Positions 25,851 through 35,073 are shown, numbered from the stretch's first letter. The stretch is 64,000 bases of DNA from Streptococcus cristatus ATCC 51100 (GCF_011612585.1 NZ_CP050133.1:186001-250000), one strand, 5' to 3'. Program-made: numbers and translations. The notes: generated by a model not told the origin, from the letters alone.

Positions 25851-27557
25851 ATGTTCAGAAAAGCTTTATCAGCCTATAAATTATTTATCTTTCTATCTCT
25901 TCTGATGACATCGCTGATGCTAGCTAGCTCGCTGTTGCAGCCCCTGTATCTCAAAGATGTCTTGAATGCTCTTTTGTCAGGAAATCGGGAAGAAATCTAT
26001 CGTTTGGGGGCTTGGTTACTGGGCTTTGGTCTAGTCGGCTTACTTGCTGGCGGGGCAAATGTGACCCTGGCAGCCTATATTGCGCAAGGTGTGTCGTCAG
26101 ATTTACGGGAAAAAACCTTTCGGAAAATCCAGACTTTCTCTTATGCCAATATTGAACAGTTCAATGCAGGGAATCTAGTCGTCCGCATGACCAATGACAT
26201 CAACCAAGTACAAAATTTGGTCATGATGATATTTCAGATTTTATTTCGCCTGCCTATTCTATTTTTAGGTTCCTTTATTTTGGCGGTGGTGACCATTCCT
26301 TCCTTGTGGTGGGTGATTGTCTTGATGGTCTTTTTGGTCTTCTTTTTGACAGGAGTGATGATGGGCTTAATGGGTCCACGCTTTGCTAAATTCCAAGTTC
26401 TCTTAGAAAAGATCAATGCGATTGCCAAAGAAAATCTGCGTGGCGTCCGTGTCGTCAAATCTTTCGTGCAGGAGAGAGAGCAGTATCAGAAATTTACGCA
26501 AGTTTCAGATGAACTTTTGGAGCAAAATCTCTTTATTGGCTATGCCTTTTCGATCGTTCAACCAATGATGATGATCGTCGGCTATGGGGCTGTCTATCTG
26601 ACCATGTGGCTCTTGTCTAGCATGATACAGATGGATCCAGGCTTGGTTAACTCGATTGTTTCTTTCATTTCTTATTTGAATCAAATCATGTTTACCATCA
26701 TCATGGTTGGCTTTTTGGGCAATACCGTTACGCGTGCCATGGTATCGATTCGGCGGATCAAGGAGGTCTTGGATACAGAGCCAGCGATGACCTTCAAGCA
26801 TGAAGTTGAAGAAGATCTGGAAGGTAGTCTGGTCTTTGACCATGTGACCTTTACCTATCCGACAGATACAGAGCCCATGCTCAAGGATATTAGCTTTGAA
26901 GTCAAACCAGGAGAGATGATTGGTGTTGTCGGAGCGACAGGAGCAGGAAAATCAACTCTGGCTCAGCTCATTCCACGCCTTTTTGATCCTCAGGAAGGCT
27001 CCATCAAAATTGGTGGCAAGGACTTGCGAGACATTAGTGAAGCTTCGTTGAGAAAAAATGTCTCTATCGTTCTGCAAAAAGCTATTTTATTTAAGGGGAC
27101 GATTGCGGACAATCTGCGTCAAGGAAAGCAAAATGCTAGCCTGCCAGAATTAGAACAGGCGGCGCGAATTGCTCAGGCAAGCGAGTTTATCAATCGCATG
27201 GAAGATACCTACAACAGCCAGGTCGAAGAACGGGGAAATAATTTCTCTGGCGGACAAAAGCAGAGAATGTCCATCGCGCGTGGTGTCGTCAGCAACCCTA
27301 ATATTCTTATCCTAGATGACTCGACTTCAGCGCTGGATGCCAAGTCCGAAAAGCTGGTCCAAGAGGCGCTGAACAAGGATTTGAAGGGAACAACGACCAT
27401 CATCATTGCCCAGAAGATTAGCTCCGTGGTTCATGCGGACAAGATTTTGGTGCTAGATCAAGGACGCTTGATTGGCCAAGGTAGACACGCAGACTTGGTT
27501 GCTACAAATGATGTCTACCGAGAAATTTATGAGACTCAAAAAGGAAAGGAGGACTAA
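25851..27557 (+). CDS. ABC exporter half-transporter, degenerate-site subunit
   Basis: 568 residues: six-span exporter domain (about 1-320) plus ATPase. Walker A is GATGAGKST near 361 and the signature FSGGQ near 464 is canonical. The base after Walker B is Asp instead of Glu (ILDDSTSALD, near 486), and the H-loop His is replaced by Gln (IIIAQK, near 519). So its own ATP site should be catalytically poor, as in heterodimeric multidrug exporters such as BmrCD, LmrCD or PatAB. RBS CGAGGAGG. Pairs with the next gene, which starts at the base after its stop. Confidence 0.92.
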   Translation: MFRKALSAYKLFIFLSLLMTSLMLASSLLQPLYLKDVLNALLSGNREEIYRLGAWLLGFGLVGLLAGGANVTLAAYIAQGVSSDLREKTFRKIQTFSYANIEQFNAGNLVVRMTNDINQVQNLVMMIFQILFRLPILFLGSFILAVVTIPSLWWVIVLMVFLVFFLTGVMMGLMGPRFAKFQVLLEKINAIAKENLRGVRVVKSFVQEREQYQKFTQVSDELLEQNLFIGYAFSIVQPMMMIVGYGAVYLTMWLLSSMIQMDPGLVNSIVSFISYLNQIMFTIIMVGFLGNTVTRAMVSIRRIKEVLDTEPAMTFKHEVEEDLEGSLVFDHVTFTYPTDTEPMLKDISFEVKPGEMIGVVGATGAGKSTLAQLIPRLFDPQEGSIKIGGKDLRDISEASLRKNVSIVLQKAILFKGTIADNLRQGKQNASLPELEQAARIAQASEFINRMEDTYNSQVEERGNNFSGGQKQRMSIARGVVSNPNILILDDSTSALDAKSEKLVQEALNKDLKGTTTIIIAQKISSVVHADKILVLDQGRLIGQGRHADLVATNDVYREIYETQKGKED

Positions 27558-27558
27558 T

Positions 27559-29337
27559 ATGAAGACAGCAAAATTTTTCTGGCAATATTTTAAACAGTAT
27601 AAACTGGCCTTTTTGGTCGTCATGATTATGATTGTCATCTCTACGGTTTTACAGGTTCTATTTCCGATTTTTACTGGTCTCGCCATTAGTGAGTTAGTGG
27701 AGCTGGGTAGTGCTTTTGCGAGTGGCAAGCTTGCTTCAGGCGATGTTTCTGCCTTTGCTGCTTTTCAAGGAATCATGTGGAATTTAGCGCTGGCTTTCAT
27801 CTTCCTTTCGCTATCGAGCTTGATTTACATGCTGCTGATGAGTCGGATCATTTCCTACTCAACCAATGAAATGCGCAAGGGGCTCTTTGGAAAATTAGCT
27901 CGCTTGACCGTTTCCTTCTTTGACCGCCATCAAGATGGAGATATCTTGTCGCGTTTTACCAGCGATTTAGATAATATCTTGCAGGCTTTAAACGAGAGCC
28001 TAGTCCAAGTGATGAGCAATATCGCTCTCTACATCGGCCTGATTATCATCATGTTTATGCGGCATGCGACCTTGGCTTGGGTGACGATTGCCAGTACGCC
28101 AGTAGCCATCATTGTTTTGGTGTCTATCGTCAAGCTGGCTCGCAAGTACACAGACTTGCAGCAAAAAGAAGTCGGTCAGCTCAATGCTTATATGGATGAG
28201 ACGATTTCCGGCCAGAAGGTAGTCATTGTGCAGGGAATGCAAGAAGAAGTCATCAAAGGCTTTGTCCAGCAAAATGATAAGGTTCGGTCAGCTACTTTCA
28301 AAGGACGCGCTTTTGCTGGCTTGCTCTTTCCTGTCATGAACGGAATGAGCCTGATCAATACGGCTATCGTGATTTTTGTAGGTTCAGCCATTATGCTCAA
28401 TGATCCTAATGTGAAGACCTCAGTAGCCATTGGTCTGATTTCAACCTTTACACAGTTTTCTCAACAATACTATCAGCCTATCATTCAGGTTGCGGCAAGC
28501 TGGGGAAGCCTGCAGCTGGCTTTCACTGGTGCGGATCGGATTCAGGAAATGTTTGATGCGCCTGAGGAAGTGCGCCCTCAGAATGCACCAGCCTTTACCG
28601 AGCTGAAAGAAGGCGTCGAGATAAAGCATGTGGATTTCTCTTATGTAGAAGGAAAGCCGATTTTGAAAGATGTTTCCATTTCGGCTCCAAAAGGTAAAAT
28701 GATTGCCGTTGTAGGACCGACAGGATCAGGAAAGACGACCATTATGAACCTGATCAATCGTTTTTACGATGTGGATAAGGGCAGTATCGAATTTGACGGG
28801 CGCGATATCCGAGACTATGACTTGGATAGCTTGCGCAGTCATGTAGGTATCGTTTTGCAAGATTCTGTCTTGTTCAGCGGAACCATTCGAGATAATATCC
28901 GATTTGGAGTACCGGATGCAAGTCAGGAGATGGTTGAAATCGCTGCGCGTGCTACCCATATTCACGAGTATATTGAAAGCTTGCCTGATAAATACGACAC
29001 AATCGTAGATGATGATCAAAACATCTTTTCAACAGGTCAAAAGCAATTGATTTCAATTGCTCGAACCCTTTTGACCGATCCTCAAGTGCTGATCTTGGAT
29101 GAAGCCACCTCTAATGTTGATACGGTAACCGAGAGCAAGATCCAGAGCGCGATGGAGGCCATTGTGGCAGGACGGACCAGCTTTGTCATCGCTCACCGCT
29201 TAAAGACCATATTGAATGCAGACCAGATTATTGTCTTAAAAGATGGGGAAGTCATTGAAAGAGGCAATCATCATGAATTGCTGCATCTAGGCGGCTTCTA
29301 TTCTGAGCTTTACCACAATCAATTTGTGTTTGAATAG
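27559..29337 (+). CDS. ABC exporter half-transporter, catalytic subunit
   Basis: 592 residues from ATG 27559, which follows GGAAAGGAGG; the longer frame begins within the upstream gene. Six membrane spans, then an ATPase with Walker A GPTGSGKTT near 386, Walker B LILDEATSNVD with catalytic Glu, and H-loop AHR near 544. Its signature is altered to FSTGQ near 490. Together with the upstream subunit this yields one canonical ATP site (this Walker box with the partner SGGQ) and one degenerate site. Substrate unknown; a drug or peptide exporter is likely. Confidence 0.92.
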   Translation: MKTAKFFWQYFKQYKLAFLVVMIMIVISTVLQVLFPIFTGLAISELVELGSAFASGKLASGDVSAFAAFQGIMWNLALAFIFLSLSSLIYMLLMSRIISYSTNEMRKGLFGKLARLTVSFFDRHQDGDILSRFTSDLDNILQALNESLVQVMSNIALYIGLIIIMFMRHATLAWVTIASTPVAIIVLVSIVKLARKYTDLQQKEVGQLNAYMDETISGQKVVIVQGMQEEVIKGFVQQNDKVRSATFKGRAFAGLLFPVMNGMSLINTAIVIFVGSAIMLNDPNVKTSVAIGLISTFTQFSQQYYQPIIQVAASWGSLQLAFTGADRIQEMFDAPEEVRPQNAPAFTELKEGVEIKHVDFSYVEGKPILKDVSISAPKGKMIAVVGPTGSGKTTIMNLINRFYDVDKGSIEFDGRDIRDYDLDSLRSHVGIVLQDSVLFSGTIRDNIRFGVPDASQEMVEIAARATHIHEYIESLPDKYDTIVDDDQNIFSTGQKQLISIARTLLTDPQVLILDEATSNVDTVTESKIQSAMEAIVAGRTSFVIAHRLKTILNADQIIVLKDGEVIERGNHHELLHLGGFYSELYHNQFVFE

Positions 29338-29347
29338 ATACATACAG

Positions 29348-29384
29348 AAACGGAGGTATTTCATGAGGATACCTTCGTTTTTTG
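29348..29384 (+). terminator. Terminator after ABC exporter
   Basis: AAACGGAGGTAT (29348-29359) pairs with ATACCTTCGTTT (29369-29380, one G-U pair), followed by a T-run. Confidence 0.88.
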
Positions 29385-29474
29385 TTTTTGATATTCATTT
29401 ATCTCGCCCTAAAAATCAGAAGCTAAAAAGTCTGTCGTTTATCCTCTGATTGATTAGAGGATTCAAGAAACGTT

Positions 29475-29502
29475 TTGCTTTTTCGCTTGATTATAATATA
29501 AT
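29475..29502 (+). promoter_or_regulatory. Promoter of the four-gene sugar-sensing operon
   Basis: TTGCTT (29475-29480), 16 bases, TATAAT (29497-29502); a second overlapping TATAAT lies at 29492-29497. It drives the binding-protein/kinase/regulator operon, which starts 47 bases further on. Confidence 0.55.
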
Positions 29503-29548
29503 AAACGTAAGTGAACTGTTAATAAGTATAGGTGTCTAGGAGATGGGA

Positions 29549-30535
29549 ATGAGATCGAGTAAGGGAAAAAAGAGGATTCAGACTTGCCAGAAATGCGCTC
29601 TCTGGTCTATTTTTGTGCTGGTAATCTGTTGCCTTACTTTTATTTATTCTAAGGCTAGCATGCCCGACAGTAGTCAAATTAAAATCGGGGCGACCTATAT
29701 GACCATGAACAATGATTTTTATCAAACCTTGAATGCTGAATTGGAGAAAAAAACCAATCAACAGGGGAGTCGGCTCTATGTTCGTGATTCGGAATTGGAT
29801 GAGAAAAAGCAGAGTCAGCAAATTGCTTATTTTATCAAAGAGAAAGTGGATGTCATCGTCATCAACCCAGTAAAGAGTGATAGTCCAGATATTATCAGGG
29901 CTTTGAATGCTGCTAAAAAAGCTGGCATCCGCATTATCGTGGTAGATGCGCCGATGAGCAAGCAAGTAGCCGTTGATACGACTATCGTGTCGGATAACTA
30001 TCAAGCGGGAGTTTTGATTGCTAAAGATATGATGGGTCGGCTTTCCGAGGCGAATATTCTCTTGCTTGAACACCAGAATGCCATCTCAGCCATGGATCGG
30101 CTACAGGGCTTTCTGGATACGATCAAGGGACATCCAAGCTATCGAATCGTTTCTCAGTTGGAGACTTTGGGACAGACCGAAGAAAGCATGCCCCAGGTCA
30201 AAAATGCCTTGGATAATGGTTTGGAATTTAACGTTGTCATGGCTCTTAATGATCGTGCTGCAATCGGTGCCTTGGCAGCAATCAAAGATCAAGGTGTCGC
30301 AGAAAAAATTTATATCTATGGGGTTGACGGCTCTCCAGATATTAAGAATTTTTTAGCCAATACGAATGACATTCAAGGAACAGTGGCCCAATCGCCTATT
30401 CAGATGGGACGAAAGGTGGCAGAAGTGATTGAGCTGCTGCGGGAAAAGAAATCCTGTGACAGCCAGTATCTGATACCAGTCCGCTTGATAAACAAGGACA
30501 ATATCAGCGAGTATACAGTTACAGGGTGGCAGTAA
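29549..30535 (+). CDS. Membrane-anchored sugar-binding protein (LevQ-like)
   Basis: Periplasmic-binding-protein type I fold (RbsB-like): after a membrane anchor at about residues 20-38, the domain begins QIKIGATYMTMNNDFYQTLN and includes DVIVINPVKSD and YGVDGSPD. About 328 residues. No lipobox, so it is tethered by its uncleaved N-terminal helix. Start 29549 has AGGAG six bases upstream; ATG 29543 is also in frame. Its stop overlaps the kinase start (TAATG), implying co-translation. In S. mutans, LevQ and LevT are sugar-binding partners of the LevRS two-component system; this gene occupies the same role here. Confidence 0.78.
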   Translation: MRSSKGKKRIQTCQKCALWSIFVLVICCLTFIYSKASMPDSSQIKIGATYMTMNNDFYQTLNAELEKKTNQQGSRLYVRDSELDEKKQSQQIAYFIKEKVDVIVINPVKSDSPDIIRALNAAKKAGIRIIVVDAPMSKQVAVDTTIVSDNYQAGVLIAKDMMGRLSEANILLLEHQNAISAMDRLQGFLDTIKGHPSYRIVSQLETLGQTEESMPQVKNALDNGLEFNVVMALNDRAAIGALAAIKDQGVAEKIYIYGVDGSPDIKNFLANTNDIQGTVAQSPIQMGRKVAEVIELLREKKSCDSQYLIPVRLINKDNISEYTVTGWQ

Positions 30536-31848
30536 TGAAACCAAACAAAAGCATTTTTTACAGTAAAATAGCTCTGATGGTCATCAATTTTATAGCCATT
30601 GTCTATAATGCTTCGATTTACCTTTTCGCAACTAATTATGCCGTGACAAGAGGCTTCAGTCACTCGCTTTTAGAGCGCTTGGATGCCATCCCAGGATCTC
30701 CTAGTTTCATTTTTCTGATTTCCATCATCTTTTATGCCTGCCTATTGCTGGTGATGTACTATCGGGAAAAGCACCCCAATCAGCTATCCGTTTACGATAA
30801 AGTGACCATGATTGAGATTTTACTGATGCTGGTCATCTTTACTGCCCTGCATTCGTCTTACAATGGGTTGATTCTTCTCGTTTTTGCAGATATTTTCTAT
30901 GGCTCCAAAGAGTTCAATGCCTCCAAGGACAAAAAATATTGGTTTTCCTTTATTATCTTGAGTTTCAGTATGTTGCTATTGTCAAACTACGACCTGCTGT
31001 CGCTCTTTGTCAAACTGCCTTCATTGGATACCTATATTCGTTTTTATCCAGAATCTATACGTTTGCTGCTGCTTTTTGGTAAGAACTTTCTTTTCTCCCT
31101 CAATATTGTTGTTTTTATGATTTCCTTGCTCTTTTATATCATGCCGGCGATTACAGAGCGGCACCGGATTGAGGAGGAACTTCGCATGGCTTCCCAGGCC
31201 AATCGGGAGTTGAACAGCTATCTAGCCTTATCAGAAAAAATTGCTGAAGACCGAGAAAGAAAGCGGATTGCTCGTGAGATTCATGATACACTGGGCCATG
31301 CTTTGACGGGTATCTCAGCGGGAATTGATGCCATCAAGGTACTAGTAGATATTGATACCGAGCGGGCCAAGGAGCAGCTCAATAATGTCTCGGTCGTCGT
31401 TCGTGACGGGATTCGGGATGTTCGAGGTTCTCTCAATAAAATGCGGCCGGGAACTTTGGAGAATAATAGTTTGAAAGAAGCTTTGTTAAAGATTATCCGA
31501 GAGTATGAAGCCATTTCCAACTTGGATATCCATTTTCTTTATGAATGGGATACGATCGATTTAGATATTGCCAAAGAAGATATTGTGTTTCGCATCGTGC
31601 AGGAATCAATTACCAATTCTGTGCGTCACGGGCACGCCAAGACCGTTTGGATTGAGTTGTTAGAAAAAGAAAATTATATTATGACCATTCGAGATGATGG
31701 TGTAGGTTTTGATGAATTGCATTATGGCTATGGCTTGAAGCAAATGCAGGAACGGTTGGCTATTATCGGTGGGAAGGTTCATTTTGAAAATCGAGATGGC
31801 TTTTATACCTACATTGAAATCCCCAAAATAGGAGGTTGGAATGATTAA
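30535..31848 (+). CDS. Sensor histidine kinase (NarX/DesK type, LevS-like)
   Basis: 437 residues. Several membrane spans occupy about residues 10-205; a coiled linker leads to a HisKA_3 domain with phosphoacceptor His250 in REIHDTLGHALTG, then a HATPase_c domain with N-box ESITNSVRHG and G-box DDGVGF near 390. It shares a one-base overlap with the upstream binding protein and an eight-base overlap with the regulator. Little extracellular sequence is predicted, so sugar sensing probably runs through the two flanking binding proteins. Confidence 0.9.
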   Translation: MKPNKSIFYSKIALMVINFIAIVYNASIYLFATNYAVTRGFSHSLLERLDAIPGSPSFIFLISIIFYACLLLVMYYREKHPNQLSVYDKVTMIEILLMLVIFTALHSSYNGLILLVFADIFYGSKEFNASKDKKYWFSFIILSFSMLLLSNYDLLSLFVKLPSLDTYIRFYPESIRLLLLFGKNFLFSLNIVVFMISLLFYIMPAITERHRIEEELRMASQANRELNSYLALSEKIAEDRERKRIAREIHDTLGHALTGISAGIDAIKVLVDIDTERAKEQLNNVSVVVRDGIRDVRGSLNKMRPGTLENNSLKEALLKIIREYEAISNLDIHFLYEWDTIDLDIAKEDIVFRIVQESITNSVRHGHAKTVWIELLEKENYIMTIRDDGVGFDELHYGYGLKQMQERLAIIGGKVHFENRDGFYTYIEIPKIGGWND

Positions 31849-32524
31849 AGTTTTAATTGCAGACGATCAGGCCTTGATTCGTGAGTCTCTGCAAATCATC
31901 CTGTCCGCTCATGCTGACATCGAGGTAGTCGGGACAGTTGGAGATGGCAAGGAAGTTTTGGAAAAGCTTCATCGGGTACGTCCAGATGTAATTTTGATGG
32001 ATATCCGTATGCCGATCATGGACGGTGTACTCTGTACCAAGGCTGTCAAGGAACAGTATCCGGATGTTAAGATTATCATTCTGACGACCTTTGATGACGA
32101 TGAATTTATCTTTTCCGCTCTCAAATACGGCGCGTCTGGCTATATTCTCAAAGGGGTTTCGACAGAAGAGCTCCACGAAGCCATTCAGACAGTCTATCGA
32201 GGCGGAGCTATGATTAATCCTAATATTGCCACCAAGGTCTTCAAAATCTTTTCACAGATGGCCCAGTCCAACTTTGCTATCACGGTGTCAGAGGAAAATG
32301 TAGAGGACATGAGCCGGACGGAGTGGAAGATTATCCAGCAGATTGGCTTTGGGATTTCTAATAAGGAGATTGCAGCTAAGCTTTATCTGTCGGAAGGGAC
32401 CGTGCGCAACTACTTATCAGGGATTCTATCTAAACTGAATCTGCGCGACCGGACTCAGCTGGCTATCTGGGCCGTGCAGACCGGAGTCACCCAGCGAGAC
32501 TTTAGCAAGGGAAGTGATAAATGA
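31841..32524 (+). CDS. NarL/LuxR-family response regulator (LevR-like)
   Basis: 227 residues. Receiver domain with acidic pocket ADDQ (Asp8, Asp9), phospho-Asp54 in ILMDIRMP, conserved Thr (LTTFDDD) and Lys (LKG). LuxR-type HTH near 160-212 (ISNKEIAAKLYLSEGTVRNYLSGI). RBS ATAGGAGG inside the kinase gene. The likely target is the PTS operon 1.4 kb downstream, whose promoter has repeated TGACATTTGTCA palindromes. Confidence 0.92.
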   Translation: MIKVLIADDQALIRESLQIILSAHADIEVVGTVGDGKEVLEKLHRVRPDVILMDIRMPIMDGVLCTKAVKEQYPDVKIIILTTFDDDEFIFSALKYGASGYILKGVSTEELHEAIQTVYRGGAMINPNIATKVFKIFSQMAQSNFAITVSEENVEDMSRTEWKIIQQIGFGISNKEIAAKLYLSEGTVRNYLSGILSKLNLRDRTQLAIWAVQTGVTQRDFSKGSDK

Positions 32525-33801
32525 AGTGGCGACTTAGACATTTGGTTGTTCTTGTTTTGGTTCTTGTTTCAGGCATTTTAAGCTTTGCTCTCTGGTCGTC
32601 TAGTCATGAAAAAGTCCTACGCATCGGTGTCTATGCGGGCTCTAGCTGGGATGTTCCAAATAGTCGTGAAAACAAGGCCTTGGACAGCCTGATTAAAAAA
32701 TTTGAAAAGACACATCCCCATGTCAAGGTCGTCTACGAAAGCGGGATTCCCAAGAAGGATTATGCCGACTGGCTGGCAGAGCAAGTCTTAAAGGGCGAAC
32801 AGCCGGATCTCTTTATGGTACCGGAAAACGACTTTAGTATGTTGGCCTCGGCTGGTGCCCTCAAATCCTTGGATACCCTCCTAACAGATGATGAACGGAC
32901 AGCCTTTTATCCCGTCGCTTATAAAGCTGGACAATATCAGGGAGTCAGCTATGCTCTTCCAGTCGAGAGCAATCCTATCATGATGTGTGTCAATAAAGAC
33001 TTACTTGAAAAAGAAGGAATTAGCATTCCTGAGTCAGGCTGGACTTTGGCGGATTTCTATGAGATTTGCAAGAAAGTAACCAAAGATACCAATGGCGATG
33101 GCGTGGTAGATCAGTACGGTATTACAGATTATACGTGGCAGCAGGCTCTGGTAGCTTACGGCGGCCATCTGACCGATAAATCCGGTATCAATGTAGACAG
33201 CCCAGAGATGCATCAAGCCTTGGCCTTTATGAGCAAGCTGGACATGCTCAGCCAGCACTATAAGGTGATTCCTCATGACTTTGATGAGGGGCGGGTGGCC
33301 TTCTATCCTATGAGTCTGGCCCAGTATCGGACCTACAAGCCTTATCCTTATCATGTTGCCAAATATTCTAGCTTTTCTTGGACCTGTATCCCGATGCCGA
33401 CAGCCAATAGCAAGGTGATGGGAACGCAGGTCAAGACTTCCCTCTTTGGCATGTCTTCCAACACTAAGCAAGAGAAGCTGGCTTGGGAATTTATGCTCTT
33501 GCTGTCACAAGACAAAGAAAGCCAGCAGACCTTGTTTGAAAAATCGCAGGGAACTTCAGTCTTGCCCTCTGTCGTGAAAAGTCAGCAAACCAGAAAAATC
33601 TTGCAAGCAGATGACTTCGGCTTGGATTCTCTGACTTCTGAGAGGCTAGATAGTATGATGGAGCGTTCTATCATAGATATTGGACAAGAAGTCGACCGGC
33701 AGACCTTGGAAAGACTTGACTATTTGATTAAGGAAGCTCTGGGAAATCAAGAAATTGACAGTGCCCTCCCAAGTATTCAAAAAGAAATTGAAAGCAGATA
33801 A
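32521..33801 (+). CDS. Extracellular solute-binding protein, family 1 (LevT-like)
   Basis: 426 residues. N-terminal uncleaved hydrophobic anchor (about 7-26), then a type 1 solute-binding domain: VLRIGVYAGSSWD, QPDLFMVPEND, SYALPVESNPIMMCVNKDLLE. No lipobox Cys. ATGA overlap with the regulator stop ties it to the sensing operon. No ABC permease genes are nearby, which argues for a signalling role rather than uptake, as described for LevT of S. mutans. A terminator overlaps its stop codon. Confidence 0.8.
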   Translation: MKWRLRHLVVLVLVLVSGILSFALWSSSHEKVLRIGVYAGSSWDVPNSRENKALDSLIKKFEKTHPHVKVVYESGIPKKDYADWLAEQVLKGEQPDLFMVPENDFSMLASAGALKSLDTLLTDDERTAFYPVAYKAGQYQGVSYALPVESNPIMMCVNKDLLEKEGISIPESGWTLADFYEICKKVTKDTNGDGVVDQYGITDYTWQQALVAYGGHLTDKSGINVDSPEMHQALAFMSKLDMLSQHYKVIPHDFDEGRVAFYPMSLAQYRTYKPYPYHVAKYSSFSWTCIPMPTANSKVMGTQVKTSLFGMSSNTKQEKLAWEFMLLLSQDKESQQTLFEKSQGTSVLPSVVKSQQTRKILQADDFGLDSLTSERLDSMMERSIIDIGQEVDRQTLERLDYLIKEALGNQEIDSALPSIQKEIESR

Positions 33802-33819
33802 GTGTCTGCTTTCTTTTTT
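33790..33819 (+). terminator. Terminator of the sugar-sensing operon
   Basis: GAAAGCAGA (33790-33798) and TCTGCTTTC (33805-33813), six-base loop including the stop codon, then T6. Confidence 0.9.
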
Positions 33820-33843
33820 ATTTCTAAGTTAAGTCAGAAAACA

Positions 33844-33952
33844 AGTCACGGGTGACTAGACCAATATGACATTTGTCACATCTAAACTCACATTTGTCAT
33901 CTTTTCAAAGTGACATTTGACAATAGGGAAGCGATTTCATTTTGTGTACAAT
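33844..33952 (+). promoter_or_regulatory. PTS operon control region: palindromic operator array and cre
   Basis: Three copies of a 12-bp palindrome lie at 33867-33878 (TGACATTTGTCA), 33888-33899 (TCACATTTGTCA) and 33911-33922 (TGACATTTGACA), 21 and 23 bases apart, i.e. on one DNA face. A different palindrome, AGTCACGGGTGACT, is at 33844-33857. A cre-like site with one mismatch is at 33925-33941, just before a -10 TACAAT (33947-33952). No good -35 exists, as expected for an activator-dependent promoter. The adjacent response regulator and CcpA are the inferred binders. Confidence 0.7.
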
Positions 33953-33981
33953 AGAATCAAGAAAATAAGGAGGCAGGAAAG

Positions 33982-34416
33982 ATGAAATATCTTGTACTGG
34001 TCAGTCATGGGGGGCTAGCTGAAGGCGTACAAAGCTCCTTGAAGATGTTTGCTGGAGATAAAACAGACCAAATCATAGCCGTGGGTTTGAAAGAGGGGAA
34101 ATCAGTCGATGATTTTGCTCTTGATTTCCGCCAAGCCTTGGCAGGTTTAGAAGCAGAGGATACTGTCTTGGTTTTGGCCGATATTGTAGGAGGCAGTCCA
34201 TTGACCACAGCGGCTAGTGTCTTAGCAGAATTAGGCAAATTAGATTCGGCAGTCATTCTTGGAGGACTGAATCTGACAATGGGGCTCACTGGACTTGTGA
34301 TGAAGGACATGCTGGAAGGCAAAGACCTCGCTCAGACGATTCTTTCAGAAGCGACGGCAGCCTTACAGGAGTTTGAAGTATCATCAGACGATGATGAGGA
34401 AGACGACGACATTTAA
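33982..34416 (+). CDS. PTS mannose/fructose-family EIIA
   Basis: Accepts phosphate from HPr and passes it to EIIB. The phospho-His is His9 in LVSHGG; ADIVGGSP near residue 66 is a family block. 144 residues, including a short acidic C-terminal tail (SSDDDEEDDDI). First of a five-gene operon EIIA-EIIB-EIIC-EIID-small membrane protein, the order of levDEFGX in S. mutans. RBS AAGGAGG. Confidence 0.92.
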   Translation: MKYLVLVSHGGLAEGVQSSLKMFAGDKTDQIIAVGLKEGKSVDDFALDFRQALAGLEAEDTVLVLADIVGGSPLTTAASVLAELGKLDSAVILGGLNLTMGLTGLVMKDMLEGKDLAQTILSEATAALQEFEVSSDDDEEDDDI

Positions 34417-34454
34417 AAAGTTATTCATTTACTAACTTAGATAGGAGATTCAAA

Positions 34455-34949
34455 ATGGTAGTAACATTTGTACGGATTGACGACCGCATGATCCACGGTC
34501 AAACTGTCACTCGTTGGGCTAAGGAATATCCTTGCGATGGGCTGATTGCAGTCAATGATGCAGCGGCCAGCAACAAAGTTTTGATCCAAGCCTACAAAGG
34601 GGCTTCTGACAAGAAAACTTTCGTTTGGACCAAGGAAGCCTTCAAGGAAAAATCTGGCAAGGTAACCGAATCTGACAGCCGTTATTTCTTGATTACCAAA
34701 AATCCGATTGATATGAAAGAAATCTTAGTGGACCAAGGCTATGTGCCAGGCGATGTCAAAGAAATCATCGTTGGACCAGCCAATGACCGTCCAGGAGCTG
34801 TTAAGCTGGGCAACAACCAGTCCATCACACAAGAAGAAGCGGAAGCGATTGAAGCGATTGAAAAAGCAGGCTACAAGGTAAAATTCCAGCTGCTTCCAGA
34901 TGTTTCCATCGGTTACTGGAGCGATTTCAAATCTAAATTTGGTTTTTGA
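34455..34949 (+). CDS. PTS mannose/fructose/sorbose-family EIIB
   Basis: Transfers phosphate from EIIA to incoming sugar. Phospho-His14 is in VRIDDRMIHGQ, the hallmark of the family. 164 residues. RBS ATAGGAG. EIIA and EIIB are separate polypeptides here, unlike the fused ManL of the main glucose/mannose PTS, fitting a fructose/mannose (lev-type) or sorbose-type system. Confidence 0.93.
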   Translation: MVVTFVRIDDRMIHGQTVTRWAKEYPCDGLIAVNDAAASNKVLIQAYKGASDKKTFVWTKEAFKEKSGKVTESDSRYFLITKNPIDMKEILVDQGYVPGDVKEIIVGPANDRPGAVKLGNNQSITQEEAEAIEAIEKAGYKVKFQLLPDVSIGYWSDFKSKFGF

Positions 34950-34993
34950 ACAGGGGCAGAAGTTAAGCAGGACAAGGTTTTGGACTTTCGATA

Positions 34994-35010
34994 ACCTTGC
35001 GGAGCAAGGT
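34994..35010 (+). other. Intercistronic stem-loop between EIIB and EIIC
   Basis: ACCTTGC-GGA-GCAAGGT, with an alternative pairing AAGGTT/AACCTT starting near 34974. No T-tract, so it is probably an mRNA processing or stability stem rather than a terminator. The gap of 124 bases is the longest in the operon and holds nothing else recognisable. Confidence 0.5.
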
Positions 35011-35073
35011 CTGTTTGAGGGATTTGGAACTCAGCTCCTGCTACTGCTCGATCTTACTTAAAGGAGAAAGATT

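Noticed and set aside
29510..29525. 15-base match GTGAACTGTTAATAA between the leaders at 15634 and 29511
   Set aside because: AT-rich and without shared structure or flanking similarity; chance cannot be excluded.
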